Shown in pieces: positions 1-12,556 of a stretch of 64,000 nucleotides of DNA. Below the pieces are notes generated by a model that saw nothing but the letters and a program-made list of their open reading frames with translations, was not told where the DNA came from and made no database searches. The stretch comes from Ptychodera flava. Lineage: Eukaryota > Hemichordata > Enteropneusta > Ptychoderidae. The stretch lies in assembly GCF_041260155.1 (NCBI RefSeq), contig NC_091932.1, positions 3,867,501 to 3,931,500 on the forward strand. Direction: 5' to 3'. A program made the translations under genes and the position numbers. Numbering within the stretch: the first letter of the stretch is position 1; every line of letters starts with the position of its first letter.

Positions 1-420
1 TCCGTGTTTAAATGGAGGTGAAATAGCTGATCTTCTGGTGTTCCCATAGGGAACCAAGAAAGGTAGTTATTGTTGTCATGTGTATTGTTGTTTATGATGA
101 TATTAGTCATGCTGTTGTCGTTGTTGACCAATAAAATTCAACGAACATACTAGTAACTAAACCAAAAAGATTTCCAACGTAGGTGGCGTCCTCACCACTT
201 CTTGCAGGGTGTATTTTGATAGTGTCACTCAACTTGCAAACAAAGTCATAAATCAAGTAATTATACATCCGATGTAAATACTCGTTCTTGTGAGGAATAC
301 AAATTTTTGATCAGACCATTGACAGTCTTACAAATATTCTTTCAGGCAGTATGTGTCGTCTCACCACAGGGAACTCAGGCTCCTTTTTTGTTTAAGTTTG
401 TTTATGAGTGTTTGTAATAG

Positions 421-890
421 TTGTATTTACGTTCATGTTTGTCAGTAAAAAATGGTGTTTGTTTGCTTACTTATTTGGTTTTATTTGTTTGTTTACAGGT
501 ATAGTCAAATGATACTTTAAAATTTTCTAATACAATCTAATATATGAATTAAACCATACCCTGCCTTTGCCATGAGTGGTAAGCACTCATGTTTGTCCAC
601 GACTCTCTGAATACTCACACTTTCTAATAACTCTGGCTCCTTGTTTGTTTGTTTATGCATGTTCGTTTATTTATTTATTATGTATGATTATTTCTGTATG
701 CGATAAAAACTGGTAAAGAGTTGTATTTGTGTTCATATTTGTCTATAAAGAACAGTGTTTGTTTGTTTGTTTACAAATATACTCAATAAATAATACTTTA
801 AGAAGTTTTTAATACAATCCCACATATGAAATAAAGTATACCCAGCCTTTGCCATGTGTCTACCACTCTCTCAGAGAGTATTCAGACCTA
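421..890. repeat. Two-copy tandem duplication, period 300 bp
   Basis: The segment starting at 421 (TTGTATTTACGTTCATGTTT) recurs at 721 (TTGTATTTGTGTTCATATTT). Similarity continues through a TTTGTTTG-rich tract, a TACTTTAA segment and a GCCTTTGCCATG segment. The copies differ by many substitutions, so the duplication is old. No coding content is seen. Confidence 0.75.
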
Positions 891-3464
891 ATGGGTAAGA
901 CAACATTCAATGGCAAACACGAAACAAATCTGAGAGATTGTCCTCCCAAATGACATGATAAATAATTTTCTAAATGTTGGTAAGCAAACTTCCCACATTT
1001 GTTACAGAATGTTTTAGCAATCCACACAGAAAGCAAAGGACAGTACTAAGTCTTAATCAGCAACCTACACTTTAAGGCTGAATTTTGCCATAAAGCAATG
1101 AGTTGCATAAAACAGATTATGGGGAATTTCTACATGATGTATCTCCTAAATATGGGAACAGCCATTTCCCTTATTGTATTTGTCCCACATCTTTACCTAC
1201 AGCATTGTAAAGAAAATGATGATTCTTTTACATAGGATTTCTTTGCTAAGCCTGATGGGATACTTCTATCATAGTGAAAGATATCAAACGATGTACCTAC
1301 TTGGGGTGAGACACAATATCCTACCATATTGTTAAAATTTCTGATTTTGCATAATTTAGAAATCTTGTAATGATCACACAAAGTCAATTCCTTACAAGAT
1401 ATTGTTGTATGGTCACAGTGAAAATGAGAACGAGGGACATAACTGTGTTTGCAATGCATAGGTATAGTGAGGACAGAGTATAAATTGTATATTATAAATT
1501 ATAGTCTTCACTTCATCGATGTCATAGATGATGATAGCATACACAGTGACAGGATAGAGTCTATGATCTTGCAACATTATTTTGATTGATTTCCTGGTAG
1601 ATGTTATCTATTTTATCCATTATACTGATTCATGCTTGGTTGTTGCAAATCGCAATTCTGTTTTCATTTCTCTCTACGTGTAAGTCGTGTGTGATCAAAG
1701 TCATGATATGATGCATCACAGTGATATTCAAATTTAAAAACTGTCACATTGTCACTTGAAATAATTAAGACCAAAATAACAGTACCGGTAGAAGATGGTG
1801 ACATATTGAGATAAATGAAGAGACGAAGCAAAAGATTATTTCCAAATAGGAAAGATGCATTGCATATCACATATACGTGGTGTTGATTCAACAATAACCA
1901 CTGAAGAAGACATTGAGAAATTTATAAATCTATGTGCAAGTTGTTACATCCGACTCTAAATCAATCAAAACAATGTAAAAAGAGATACGATATGATGCCA
2001 CAAAATCTTTCTCAGACACTCATTGATACTAAAATAGTCTACTGGCTATTTTGTGCCGAACAATACCAAAAATATTAAAAATATAAAATGCGCACACTGT
2101 ATTTTGCATATGGCATTATTGAAATGTGATGATATTTGGATAATAGGTAGCAAATTATGTCTCCACATTCTTGTACAGTATACCACTACTACAGCGCAAC
2201 CAGGTGATTATACAACAATGGATCTTATACAGAATAATTAAACATGACTCAACATATCCTACAAGACTGTCAGATTTTACTCATGTTTTCTTTGTGAACA
2301 CTTTAAAGTATATTTAAGTCAATAGTTCAATATTCTATCTTTGAAAGACTAAATGTCATGGCGATACAATCATTATGAAGCTGAAGGATGTTTTCGTGAC
2401 TTGAATGACCTTCCCATCTGGTATTTCACTTTCAAATTTCAAACTACAGTGAATGGATAGTGAATGACAATGGAAAAGTAATTCAGAATTCCTACAAAAT
2501 GCAAAAACCCATTGACAGTTAATGGCTGTTACTGGGTGTTCAATCAAACTATGAGACTCATAACACTGAAATACTACTATGTGAAGTCTTGTAAGGGTCC
2601 TATAATGGATAATATTTTATGACTTTGTATGATTTCGTTACACTATTTATGAATTGTGAACGACACCACCGGCAATGCTGTACCGGTATGTCAATGTTAT
2701 GTTGTACACTGTTTGTCATAACATGATAAACCTTATATGGTTAACTTTTCATTACAAATGTGCAAAAATTACATCTATGAAAGCATGAAGACTATATAAT
2801 ACTGGAACAGTCATTTTTGGAATTAACTTCATCAAAAAATGATAAAACAATACAATATTACTATGAAGGCTGTTGATTGGATCAAATCAACAATTTTTAA
2901 ACATAATAACAAAGTTGGAACAACACAAAAAATGCTCAGAAAATGATAAATTGAAGACGTTTGCTGAATTTATTTCAAATGTGTGTGGGATACATATGCA
3001 CCAAAGAGACCACGCTGAAATAACTTTTCAGGCAAGAAATGCCATGAAAGAACATTCTATATGACCACTACATAGCATTACATAGCTTCTTAATCATGTT
3101 GCAATGTTGCAATTCTCTGAACAAAGAAAACTATGGCAGTTTCTTGATCAATTGAAATTTATTGCAGAACCTGTCAGATTATTCGTCTCTTTTGAATAAC
3201 ATAAATATTTCACCAAGATTCATGCAGAGATCACATATCTTCATTTATCATTGTGAGTTTATTGGTATGTAAAACAGTCTGATGGTCTAAACTATATTTG
3301 ATAAACTTGAGAGTTATACACTCTCATTATTCCAAGCTCACATTAGATGACTTGTCTACTCTAGTCTCTGTGGTTCAGTCAAACTCTTTTCATTGTTGGA
3401 TATACAGATAACAACTGCATCTGTCATGATGTAGTTTTTGATAAAGTGCCGACGACATATTAAA

Positions 3465-3905
3465 GCCGCACTTTTCAATCCCAGGTTCTCGCATTAGTGG
3501 AGTTCTCCTCCCAGTCAACACATGGCCAGTACGATGTTTGATTTCTATTACATTAATTACACAAACTGATTTCAATCTTTTGTCACCTTTTGCTAATCCT
3601 GCAAATAGAGCTTATATAACCGTTTGATTGACGGTCGGTTTCAAATTGCCAACGGTCATTTATTCCCAGCACCACATTCGAATTTCCTTAAAACGTCTTC
3701 CAGTCACGTTAGAATTTGAATATAACCACTGAGTTCGATCGGCAGCAGCTTCGGGCTGGCCGCTTGGCAGTCTGTCAGCGTTTTTGCGTCCGGGGAACAC
3801 TAAAAAGTGGCATTTTCTGGAGCGTGTGCCCTCATGTTGCCTGTTTGGTGTCCACTTACACAATGAATGCCGCCATAGGTTGGCACCCTTTTAAAGGGAG
3901 GCTCC
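3465..3905. repeat. Interspersed repeat, copy A
   Basis: This about 440-bp segment shares its start (GGTTCTCGCATTA, then GAGTTCTCCTCC) with 7760-7811, and its later parts with 12574-12660 and 14050-14130 (TGGAGCGTG, ACAATGAATGCC). It is a dispersed repeat with two copies in this window. The second copy is longer and is interrupted by the foldback element at 7816-12556. The family is not recognised. Confidence 0.65.
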
Positions 3906-5801
3906 GCCTTTAAAATTAAAAACAGTAACAGAGAATGGTAATCAGTAAGAAACAAGAAGCAAACTGAACATAACTGCTTTTCAATCAATGACGTTTGCAA
4001 TCAGATTTCATTCACTCAAAGGTTGTGAAGCAAATATTTCATAAATGTCAAACCTTGATTGGAAGAAACATTTGGACAGAGTTGATTGTAGAGTAAGACT
4101 TGGACGTATTGACTCAATAATTTGAGTTGAGACATTATTGAATCTTTGTGGATACACTCTATGTACACAATCACTATCCTTGTTTCAATCTGGTGTTCTT
4201 AAAATCACATGATTATGGACATAACCTGAACACAACACTGAAAAATTAGAACACACATGGCACTGTAGGCTTGATAAACTAAAAATTCAAATAACTATAG
4301 GAAGGACCACCCACACATCATTATTGAAATGTACAACAAACCAGCCATTATCTTATGGAAACACTTAGACTGAGTTGATGATATACAAAATTACTTCGTC
4401 AAAATCATAGAAAATGGCAGATAGCACTTTTTTTAAATGAATATTCTGAATAAAATAATTTTCAAATTAAGTTGAATTCTGAGTTTTTGAAATTAATTAA
4501 ATTATTCTGATGGCCATAAAATTGTAGCGATTTGTTAGGAATGTTAACTTTTTGACAGAAATATCAGAATGACCTTAATTAATGAGACTCTTGATAATGG
4601 AATTTTAATAGTTTCAATTTAATGCAGCATCTAACTTACTACATACAAATATCCGCTGAATCTAAAAAATTACAAATACTCCATGCATTTCCATAATAGC
4701 TATACTGTGGGCTACCTCACAGATCTTACCAAAACAATTATCACTCTATCAAAATATTTCAATAATATATTCTACACATTAAAAATTTCAAATATGTACA
4801 TATAAATCAGCATAAAATTCATCTAAATCTGTTGAAATATTTAAGTACAACTACTTGGATATGAGTTGAGAGTAATAGCATATTAGAAATTACCATCATA
4901 TGTTAATCAAATCATATGTTACCATAAAAATCATTTAAGTTTAATCTCCAAATCAATAAAGTGTCACATTGTAGTCAGGTATAACATTTTGTCACATTAA
5001 TGTGTCCAATATTTCACATTAAACACAGTTTGTGGATGAAACTTGATCTACAGAAATCAATGCGCCTTGGAGATCAACACACATTTACATAAAGATGCAA
5101 TTATTCCAGGCAACAGTACTTTTATTTCATTCTGACAATTTCAATAATTGTAGATTCATTTTAACAACAGAAAGTGGAAAGGAATTCAGATCTGGGTAGA
5201 TTATGCAGAACACAATTCACTGAAACCTGCAAAATGAATGATATTTGCATTTTAAAGATAGCTGTCTAATTTACATGTTGCTATGGAAAGTTTACACAGT
5301 GGTTGTCACAACAGGATTACAGGTCAATAGTGAATATCTGTTGGACTCTGGAAATCTGTTGGACTGTGGCAGATATCACAGACATGCTATAGAATACTGA
5401 GATAAAAACTTGAAGAAATCTCATCTAAATTACATTTTACTGCTATGCAAATGCTCAAAATGATAGCACACGGTCATAATAGTGTATCGATGTACATATA
5501 GAAATGTGGAATGACTGTAACAATTGTAGATACTACACAGGTCTGATATGCACTGCCTGTGTTCAATATGACTATTCACAGAGTCATAACAATCTCAAAT
5601 ATTGTGATTTACTTTCATTGAATTCACTTCACCATAGCCCCTAACATTTTGCCGTCTCATATCAGTTTACACTTAAAAGGCACAAAATCTTTGTTTTGAA
5701 GATAGATATTTCAAATACAAGACTGTACTAAAGACTGTAATATGCATGAATGCTGTGTCTAATGAAATACTGTCAATCATAAGTTTATATGAACTTATAC
5801 A

Positions 5802-5845
5802 TTTAAACATAGACCCTCGTTTTTCTCGAGGGTCTATGATTTAAA
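5802..5845. repeat. ATAGACCCT hairpin, copy 1
   Basis: An inverted repeat has TTTAAACATAGACCCTCG on the left, a 7-base loop, and the complement on the right with one extra base. Related hairpins lie at 7204-7247 (right half decayed) and 60705-60737. The recurrence suggests the end of a dispersed repeat family rather than a local accident. Confidence 0.6.
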
Positions 5846-6436
5846 GTAGTGCATTTAGATCATCTACTTTGTTTTTAAAAGGTTGCTTAATTTATTTATT
5901 ATGGGAATTTCTATTTTCTTTGAATAACTCTACTTTAAATTGGCTGTACACTTTTGCATAGGTAATGTATAGTTGCAATAAGAGCTGTAACTTGGCAGGG
6001 ATTAAAATGCTAGCGCCCTCATACACATTTAGTTTCTTTCACTTTGTTCTTTTAATTTGAATTGTTCTTGAGAGTACATGTTGTCAAAAGAGTAAATACT
6101 CTTATTTCCATTGATCAATGTAAAACACTGACATTCTAGGCACTTCATTATCCAACACATTTTGGTTTATCCTAAAATATGGGGATGTTATGACCATTAA
6201 ATGTTCAATGGAGCAAACACAGTATATCCAATGTAAAACTTGATCCTATGGGCTCCAGACATTAAACAATGAATATATTAAACATTAACCTACAACAAAG
6301 GGATAGAGTCGGTTTGCTATCCAGAAACTCCTCAAAAACAAACAGCTTAAACCATATTGATCAAGTACCGGTATAAGATGTGTATGAAATACCACACTAC
6401 TGTACAAAATTGAATCTTGGATGTTCTTGCTTGTTG

Positions 6437-6734
6437 TCAGGGATGCCAATAGTTAATGGAGGTGGGCAAATGTTTGTTTAAAGCTGATCGTTCTACTGGT
6501 GAAAGTTTGGCTTGTTTTGTTGCATCCTCCTCTGTTTTGCTATTCCGATGACTGCTTGAATGGTTAATAGCAACTTCAACAAAATCCTCAAGGATACTTA
6601 TGCCTGGCATTCATTGATTGTTTCACTTTCTGTGATCCATCCACTTTGCACTTCTTCAATTTTGCTGCAAGATTCTTCTTCCTTTCTTGGTTTTTGAATT
6701 TTCCGCCTATACCCTTCCTGTATGGCATAGTGAT
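6437..6734 (-). pseudogene. Possible lysine-rich terminal exon, unrecognised
   Basis: Read on the minus strand, an AG acceptor at 6735-6736 follows a short T-rich tract. It opens a frame reading KGIGGKFKNQERKKNLAAKL that stops after about 45 codons. Another frame then stays open for about 54 codons (SILEDFVEVAIN, AKLSPVERSALNKH) to a stop at 6437-6439. Both look protein-like, as if one terminal exon had been frameshifted. A third frame (DHYAIQEGYRRKIQ) is also open for about 45 codons, so the true frame is uncertain. No domain is recognised. It may pair with the candidate exon at 7047-7186. Confidence 0.3.
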
Positions 6735-7046
6735 CTGTTCAAAAACAAGTGCATCAATTTGTTAAATAATTAAACGTAAGGAAACTCATACATGCCCTTA
6801 TAGTAGTTGTAACTTATTTTTGTCCAGTATATGGACTACTTTTTACCTTAGTGATGAGCTGAAAATACAGTGTTTCAAAATGTTTTGCTAATGTAGAAAA
6901 AGAAAGAGTAGTTAGAACACTGAAACAAAAATGCTGAGAAAATCATTACAGCTACTGTCCCAAAAGACAAATGGCAAAATATATGCATGTGTATAATTAT
7001 TGTATCTACTGTGACAATGCCAAATGACTCCAATGTGGAGGGTCAC

Positions 7047-7186
7047 CTGCACCTTGTCTGTTTCAATCCCAGTGATTCACATCCAGATCTATGTACCATT
7101 GTCATTTCCACCTTGTCACGCATTTTATCTCCACTGTCAGCGACTCTGAGCTTATCTAATAGGTGCATTATGGCATCATCAAGCCT
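7047..7186 (-). pseudogene. Possible minus-strand internal exon, unrecognised
   Basis: On the minus strand an AG acceptor precedes an open frame of about 47 codons (LDDAIMHLLDKLRVADSGDK, then VHRSGCESLGLKQ). It ends at a GT donor (AG|GTGACC) in phase 2. The composition is amphipathic and protein-like. Joining it to the lysine-rich frame at 6437-6734 keeps phase if the downstream acceptor is at CATACAG. It could be a chance open frame; no family was recognised. Confidence 0.3.
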
Positions 7187-7203
7187 CTGTCAACTTTTAT
7201 ACA

Positions 7204-7247
7204 TTCAAACATAGACCCTCAAGAAAAATGGAGTTTGTGATTCAAAG
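7204..7247. repeat. ATAGACCCT hairpin, copy 2 (decayed)
   Basis: ATTCAAACATAGACCCTC matches the left arm of the hairpin at 5802-5845. The right arm is recognisable but degenerate (GAGTTTGTGATTCAAAG). It is in the same orientation as copy 1. Confidence 0.45.
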
Positions 7248-7254
7248 ATTCTTC

Positions 7255-7500
7255 TTCAAAACAGCCAGTCTGGTTCCTTTAATATTTGGAGTACAGGCCC
7301 CCAGAGATGACCTTCATTAGATTTCATTCAATTGTGATATTGATGAAATATGCAAATTTGTATTTTTGAGGCTACTTTTGCTATTTTTGGGGAAAAATAT
7401 TCTTCTCCTTAATGGCTGGTCAGACAGCTTTGATATTTGGTATAGAGATCCTCAGGGTTAATCTGATACAGATTTGTTCAAATTGTGATAAAATATGCAC
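7255..7500. repeat. Short tandem repeat, two units of about 170 bp
   Basis: Two units share a GTCTGGTT / GTCAGACAGC segment, TTTGATATTTGG with AGAGAT, then TCAATTGTGAT and AAATATGCA. Spacing is about 170 bp. The units resemble TATGCAAAT-bearing dispersed repeats seen elsewhere in the window, such as 32300-33000. There is no coding potential. Confidence 0.5.
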
Positions 7501-7751
7501 ACCAACAATACACATTATTATGTATCAACTGATACTGCTGTAAAATAACACAATAAATGCCACCTTCATATACAGAAGAAATCATGATAAAATCGGGACA
7601 CAGATCCAATTACACTTAAATCAACATTGTATTGCCGCTGTAACACGTGTTCCAGCGATATTTCAACAAATAAGATGCTTAGTTAACCAGTAACCTTGCT
7701 TCTCTCTTGCCTTAATTATCATTGGAACTCGTGTTACAGCAGCAATTTTAA

Positions 7752-7811
7752 ATCCCTGGTTCTCGCATTAATTAGTGAGTTCTCCTCCAAGGTACACACT
7801 GGGTCCATTAC
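7752..7811. repeat. Interspersed repeat copy B, left piece
   Basis: TCCCTGGTTCTCGCATTA and GAGTTCTCCTCC match copy A at 3480-3510. The piece ends in TACACACTGGGTCCATTAC (7793-7811), which is repeated exactly at 12555-12573 beyond the foldback element. Copy B was evidently cut by that insertion. Confidence 0.65.
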
Positions 7812-7815
7812 GAGC

Positions 7816-7960
7816 TATGTGAGAGGTCAGAAATCGATAGTCTGCGCCCCCAATCTGCGCTAGCGCATTCCAATCTGCGCTATCAATCTGCGCTACCAAT
7901 CTGCGCTCCCATTCTCCGCTATCAATCTGCGCTACCATTCTGCGCTCTCGAACTCTCAGG
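7816..7960. repeat. Left inverted arm of foldback element
   Basis: It contains repeats of AATCTGCGCTATC and variants (CATTCTCCGCTATC, CATTCTGCGCT) and is the reverse complement of 12405-12556. The units are about 13 bp and pair into 26-bp higher-order units. Confidence 0.85.
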
Positions 7961-8820
7961 GTACAGATCATGGAGTGAGTAGAATTCAAAGAATATCCAA
8001 GGTAAAAGAGACAACATATTACATTATTGTTTTGAAAACTTGTATTTTTGTCCATTATTTTTTTCCCGAACGACTTTGCTCAAACTGTTAACTTTGTGGT
8101 AGATGGTTTGTTGCGTTATATGTGTCCGCACAGTAGGTCAACCTAATGTCCCCAAATAAAAATACATGGGTGAATGCAAGTGTTTTCACTGGCTAACTAA
8201 TTTTTCTCACTAAGATCTGCTTTACCTCAGTCAGAAAAGATCGGACTGAACAGTTTCCGAGTTTGCCGAATCGGCACAAGATCTTGCTGAGACACGCGAA
8301 GACCAAATTTGACTGTCGTGTCTGTTTTCAAAAATATCTTTGCACAGACGTATGCATGAACTGTGTTCAGAAAGGTAGAACACTGCAGGACTACACTGTG
8401 GTCACTGAAAAACTAGAATTGTCATTGTGGAACAAAAAACAAAATTAAATGTCATCGTTGACGTGTCATTATGTTAAAAATCCAGTTCCAAAAATGACTG
8501 TAATAAGTCACCAAAGTATCGGGAAAGTCAACTGCACAACCTAACCGATCGGGTATTTCCCCATGAAGGAGCGACTTTGCACAATTTTTAAATATTGGTT
8601 ATTTACTGTCCAGTATCGAAGTTTGACGTCCCATATATTTCTGTTATAGATAGATATATATTTCTGTTATAGATAACAGACTTGGAATATATGTTGAGTC
8701 CCATATCAATACTAGACGTCACCACAACGACGTACCTTGTATCTGGGCACGCTGGGTCTGCGTGATCGTCGATTATCCGATTTTTATCGGCGATGTTGGG
8801 ACTCTAATACCGAGACTACA

Positions 8821-9130
8821 CTTGTCAAATCGCTGGTAATTCTATTCGATAAATATCTGAGATTTCACCCATGAATAGATCTGGCTCAGCTCGGCGTTGT
8901 CAGTCTAACTCTAACTTTGATACAAGCACTGTACGAAAAGTCACATTTGTCATATGCTTTACCTGGGTGATACAAGACTTGTCAAAACGCAGGTAAGTAT
9001 ATCCAATGTAGGTGCTACTGGAGATTTCATGCTGGTTCAGCCCGACGTCGTCAGTCTGATTTCATTTACAATACTAGACAATACTAAAGACTTGTCAAAT
9101 CACGGGTATTTCCCCTCTTCTAATATCCGA
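8821..9130. repeat. Degenerate internal repeats of the foldback element
   Basis: The motif CTTGTCAAATCGC..GGTA recurs at 8821, 8978 and 9091. Between copies lie similar segments (GAGATTTCA, CTGGCTCAGCTCGGCGTTGTCAG and its variant at 9030-9055). This is an internal array with uneven spacing (157 and 113 bp). No protein coding is evident. Confidence 0.5.
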
Positions 9131-9199
9131 TATATCGAAGATTTCCCCTCTTCCTCATATCTGACTCAACAATCCTAATTTCCTGAAAATATCCGATAT

Positions 9200-12100
9200 C
9201 ACATAAAAGTGCAATGTCGCAGTATCCTAGTGTCTACTGTCTATACCGCTGAGCATGACGTCGTCGTCGGTAAGATATGATTCCAGGTTTCTGGTGGATT
9301 AGAGCATACATGTATACTGCTGCATATGCGGCTTTGTTTGACCAGGAAACATGACGAGATACGACAGTTCTAAATTACCATGAGGGATACCTCTTCTGTT
9401 TTTAGCTCCATGGTATTACACAGCATCGTCTTTCCACAGTTTGTCGAGGGACAGTGTCAAAAGTTATGACAGAGGGACCGTGATACAAATTGTAAAAGTT
9501 CTCAGAAACTCATGTCGATGCGATGTGCAATGATGACCAGATGCTTTTACAGACCCAGCAAGCTGAAGAACTAAATTCGGGACTATCTCTATCAGTTTTA
9601 AGCTACTGATCTTCACAGCAACAAGCGTTCGTAGGCAAATAAATAACGTCAAGAACTTTTGGGATAGACGCTAGTCGACGTAGTATTCTTGTGAACGTCC
9701 TTGAACAAGAACCGCGACCTTTATTTTTGATGCGTTCCGTTGTGAAAGAATTCATAAATGTATCGAAATATACAAATTCACGTGACTGAACTAGTTTCGT
9801 GGTTGGTACAATTTAGCTATTCGAGGTTTTGGGGGTCAAAGATAAGCATTACGTAAATGATTCTATTTTGTCGAGATGGTGAAACATCACCTGCTGTACC
9901 TTCTGTTCTGAATAGAACCGCCGGTTTCCATGGTGACCATGCGACGTCTGGGCTGTTGCCCGATTTTCCCAGCGGGTTTCTAATACATGTAGTAACTGAC
10001 TCTCTTGCTCCATTGCTAGTATTGTTGAAAAAGGGGATCAGATGTACGAATCTCTCTTTTATAAAATCCTTGACAAAGACTACCAGCTGTTTTCTTGTAT
10101 GTACGTTTCACTTCGCAAACGGGCTCAATTTGAAAATTAAAAGCTAAACACCAAGGGTGTAAAACATTTTAGTGGGCACTCTCGCCGTACTACCAGCGGT
10201 AGCGAAGACAAATTACATGGCATCCTTGTATGATTGCCTCGTGTGCACGCACTGTTGACAGTACAGTGGTCATGACTTTCTCTACCGCGAGTTCCACATA
10301 TTGTCCATTTAGGCCCTATATGTAATATTTCACGCAGGTGCCTGGCTGAAGGGGCTTCGCTACACTTCAGCGAGATTTTTCCAATCATAACGTAGTCAAA
10401 GGGGGTCTTTTTAAATCTCCATGTTTTAAAATAAATCGTTTGCCTTAAAGTTGCTCTCTATTTTCGAATTGAACGTGCCCTGTCGCGCAACCGTTTTCCT
10501 TGATATAAGGTTGTAGCTAGTATTGGTAAAAAGACGTCAAGTGCAATCGCCCAAAACGCAGAGATATGTTTTGGCTAGAGTTGGATATTTCGTCTTCACA
10601 TCAGTAGAAAAGTTTGCAGTAATCTCGAACGAATCTATTTAGTTTTCACCACTCAAATTAACTGTTTTATGGGCTTAGCTACTGTAATAGTGATAGTTGG
10701 GTTGAAAATGAGCTGATAGAGATGCTCAGCTTGTGAAATTATTGAAATTACGGGGACATGCTCGTGAGGGATTGTGACTAGAGAAAGATTTACGAACTGA
10801 CCATTGTTTACAAGAGTGGAACTTCAATCGCAATGTTTGTGCTTGTTAGTTCAATCGTTCCGTATGAATATGGTTTCAACAATCGAAAGAGAAGGAGCAC
10901 ATGCATTTATGAGAGAGTGTGTGTCTATGGAATTATAGTACGTAATTTATTATCTTTGCAGACGTGACACCACCTTGCCTTGATTATATCAGGACAGGTT
11001 GACGCGGTGACAAGGGAGTACATTGTCGTTTCTGACCTCCTCGCATGATATAAACATAAAGCTAGAACGGATGTCATAATTTGTTGATCAATGCCATCTA
11101 CGATCATACATGAAAACAAGGGAGCAGCATTGAAAGTGCCACAAAAGTTATGCAGTTTTAGTCGTGGGTCGTCCTTGTGGACAATTGAAAAAATTATTTA
11201 CAGCTCGAACCAACCACTGAAGTTGAAATGACTGGTACAAATCAGAGTGTTCCAAGTCACGGGCATTCACTTCTTGCATGATAGGACTACATGTAAATCG
11301 CCTTCTTGTTATCATGTGCAAATCTTGAAAATCGCAAACATCTCGAGAAAATATATCTATCATTGTTTTTACTTGTCTTCTGCGATGTGTTATGGCATCA
11401 ACTTACCTAATCGTCACCGTCATAGTATCAGTTTTCTTCGACATCACATCTCTCAGATCAGTGATGTCATCTTTATTTGAGAAATTCATTGAAACCTCAA
11501 TCTGAGTCAAACTCACAAGGTCAGCACACGGTCAGAGACAATATTTATTGTGACAGGCCAGGCATCGTATTGCGTTATGTGAAACAGAAAGACATGATTT
11601 ACATTTCCCTTCACGATTTTCGCGATTTTGTGCACAATTACTGTGAATTATTTACTTCCTGATCAGTACATAAACAGATAGCCATTGTGTCACGTCATCT
11701 ACAGGTCACCGACCGCACACGCGTGTATTCAGTAGCTTGACGTCACTGGACGTAACTTGCCAATCATCATAAAGGACATTGCGAACAGGCTAACGTCAGA
11801 ATTGTCGGGCTCAAACGTTTCTCTGAACATGAACAGAAATGCTCAATATCGACAGAAAAATCGTAAAAAAGTTTTTAATAGTGACGGTAACCCAGACCAA
11901 AAGTTTGTATCCACTTGCGCTTCCGTTGGCCATCCTACAAACTGCTTCAATCAATGTCGCAAGGTTGCTGCAGTGCTGGTAGCAAGCCCTGCCACTGCAC
12001 TCCCTCTGCTGTGCGTTGTTGGGCTGTCGACTAAGTCGTCGTTGACTTGTAGCAAGGTCTACCATAATTGTAAGCGTACTTGACTTTGCGCTTACTACAT

Positions 12101-12400
12101 GTACTTGATCATTTCTCAAGCTTTTTATATGAGAAAGAAAATTCATCGAATGTCTTCTTCATAGCCCTAGGATCCATGAGACTATAACTTTATGTCGCGC
12201 TTGATTCGGAATTGCATTCGATCGTACATAACATTACTCAATAACTAGTCTTCCTGACACTCGGTATGCTGTACAAGTGTCGGTATGCTGTACAAAAATA
12301 CAAATCTATTTCAACACTAGACCATGCCATGTATCATCTAGCGGGCAGCTATATCGCGGCAATGTCATAAATGCCACCGTAATGACTAAAATCAAAACAT
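9200..12400. other. Foldback element interior, nothing coding recognised
   Basis: Frames here are at most about 110 codons, overlap on both strands and match no recognised domain. The sequence has many CG dinucleotides compared with its surroundings. Two 18-bp copies of TCGGTATGCTGTACAA lie side by side near 12260-12292. Nothing else can be supported. Confidence 0.5.
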
Positions 12401-12404
12401 TCAT

Positions 12405-12556
12405 GGATCGATAGCGGAGAATGGTAGCGCAGATTGATAGCGGAGAATGGTAGCGCAGATTGATAGCGCAGAACGGTAGCGCAGATTGATAGCGCAGATT
12501 GAAATGCGCTAGCGCAGATTGGGGGCGCAGACTGTCGATTTCTGAACTCTCACATA
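12405..12556. repeat. Right inverted arm of foldback element
   Basis: Successive units read AGATTGATAGCGG, AGAATGGTAGCGC, AGATTGATAGCGC and AGAACGGTAGCGC, ending in GGGGGCGCAGACTG and CTCTCACATA. This is the inverse of the left arm. The 13-bp units alternate in type, making 26-bp pairs. Confidence 0.85.

Larger units (their letters stand above)
1..5800. other. Gene-poor AT-rich stretch
   Basis: No convincing coding exon was found on either strand. Open frames are under 100 codons and show no recognisable domain. The stretch holds a 300-bp-period duplication (421-890), an interspersed repeat copy (3465-3905) and two TACCGGTA octamers (1793-1800 and 2691-2698). The rest appears to be old non-coding sequence. 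Confidence 0.6.
7816..12556. mobile_element. 4.74-kb foldback element with tandem-repeat arms
   Basis: The ends are inverted copies (left TATGTGAGAGGTCAG, right CTGAACTCTCACATA). Each extends about 140 bp inward through tandem units such as AGATTGATAGCGC. The 19-bp TACACACTGGGTCCATTAC flanks both sides, and outside it the sequence resumes copy B of an older repeat. The inside has no convincing coding frame, and CpG dinucleotides are more common than around it, which fits a younger insert. The architecture (long inverted arms made of short tandem repeats, no coding) is that of foldback elements. The 19-bp flanking repeat is long for a DNA transposon target duplication, so superfamily assignment is open. 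Confidence 0.75.

Noticed and set aside
11757-12146. Overlapping 108- and 111-codon frames on opposite strands
   Set aside because: They mirror each other within the foldback element interior and show no domain. Overlap on both strands is typical of a CG-rich non-coding stretch.
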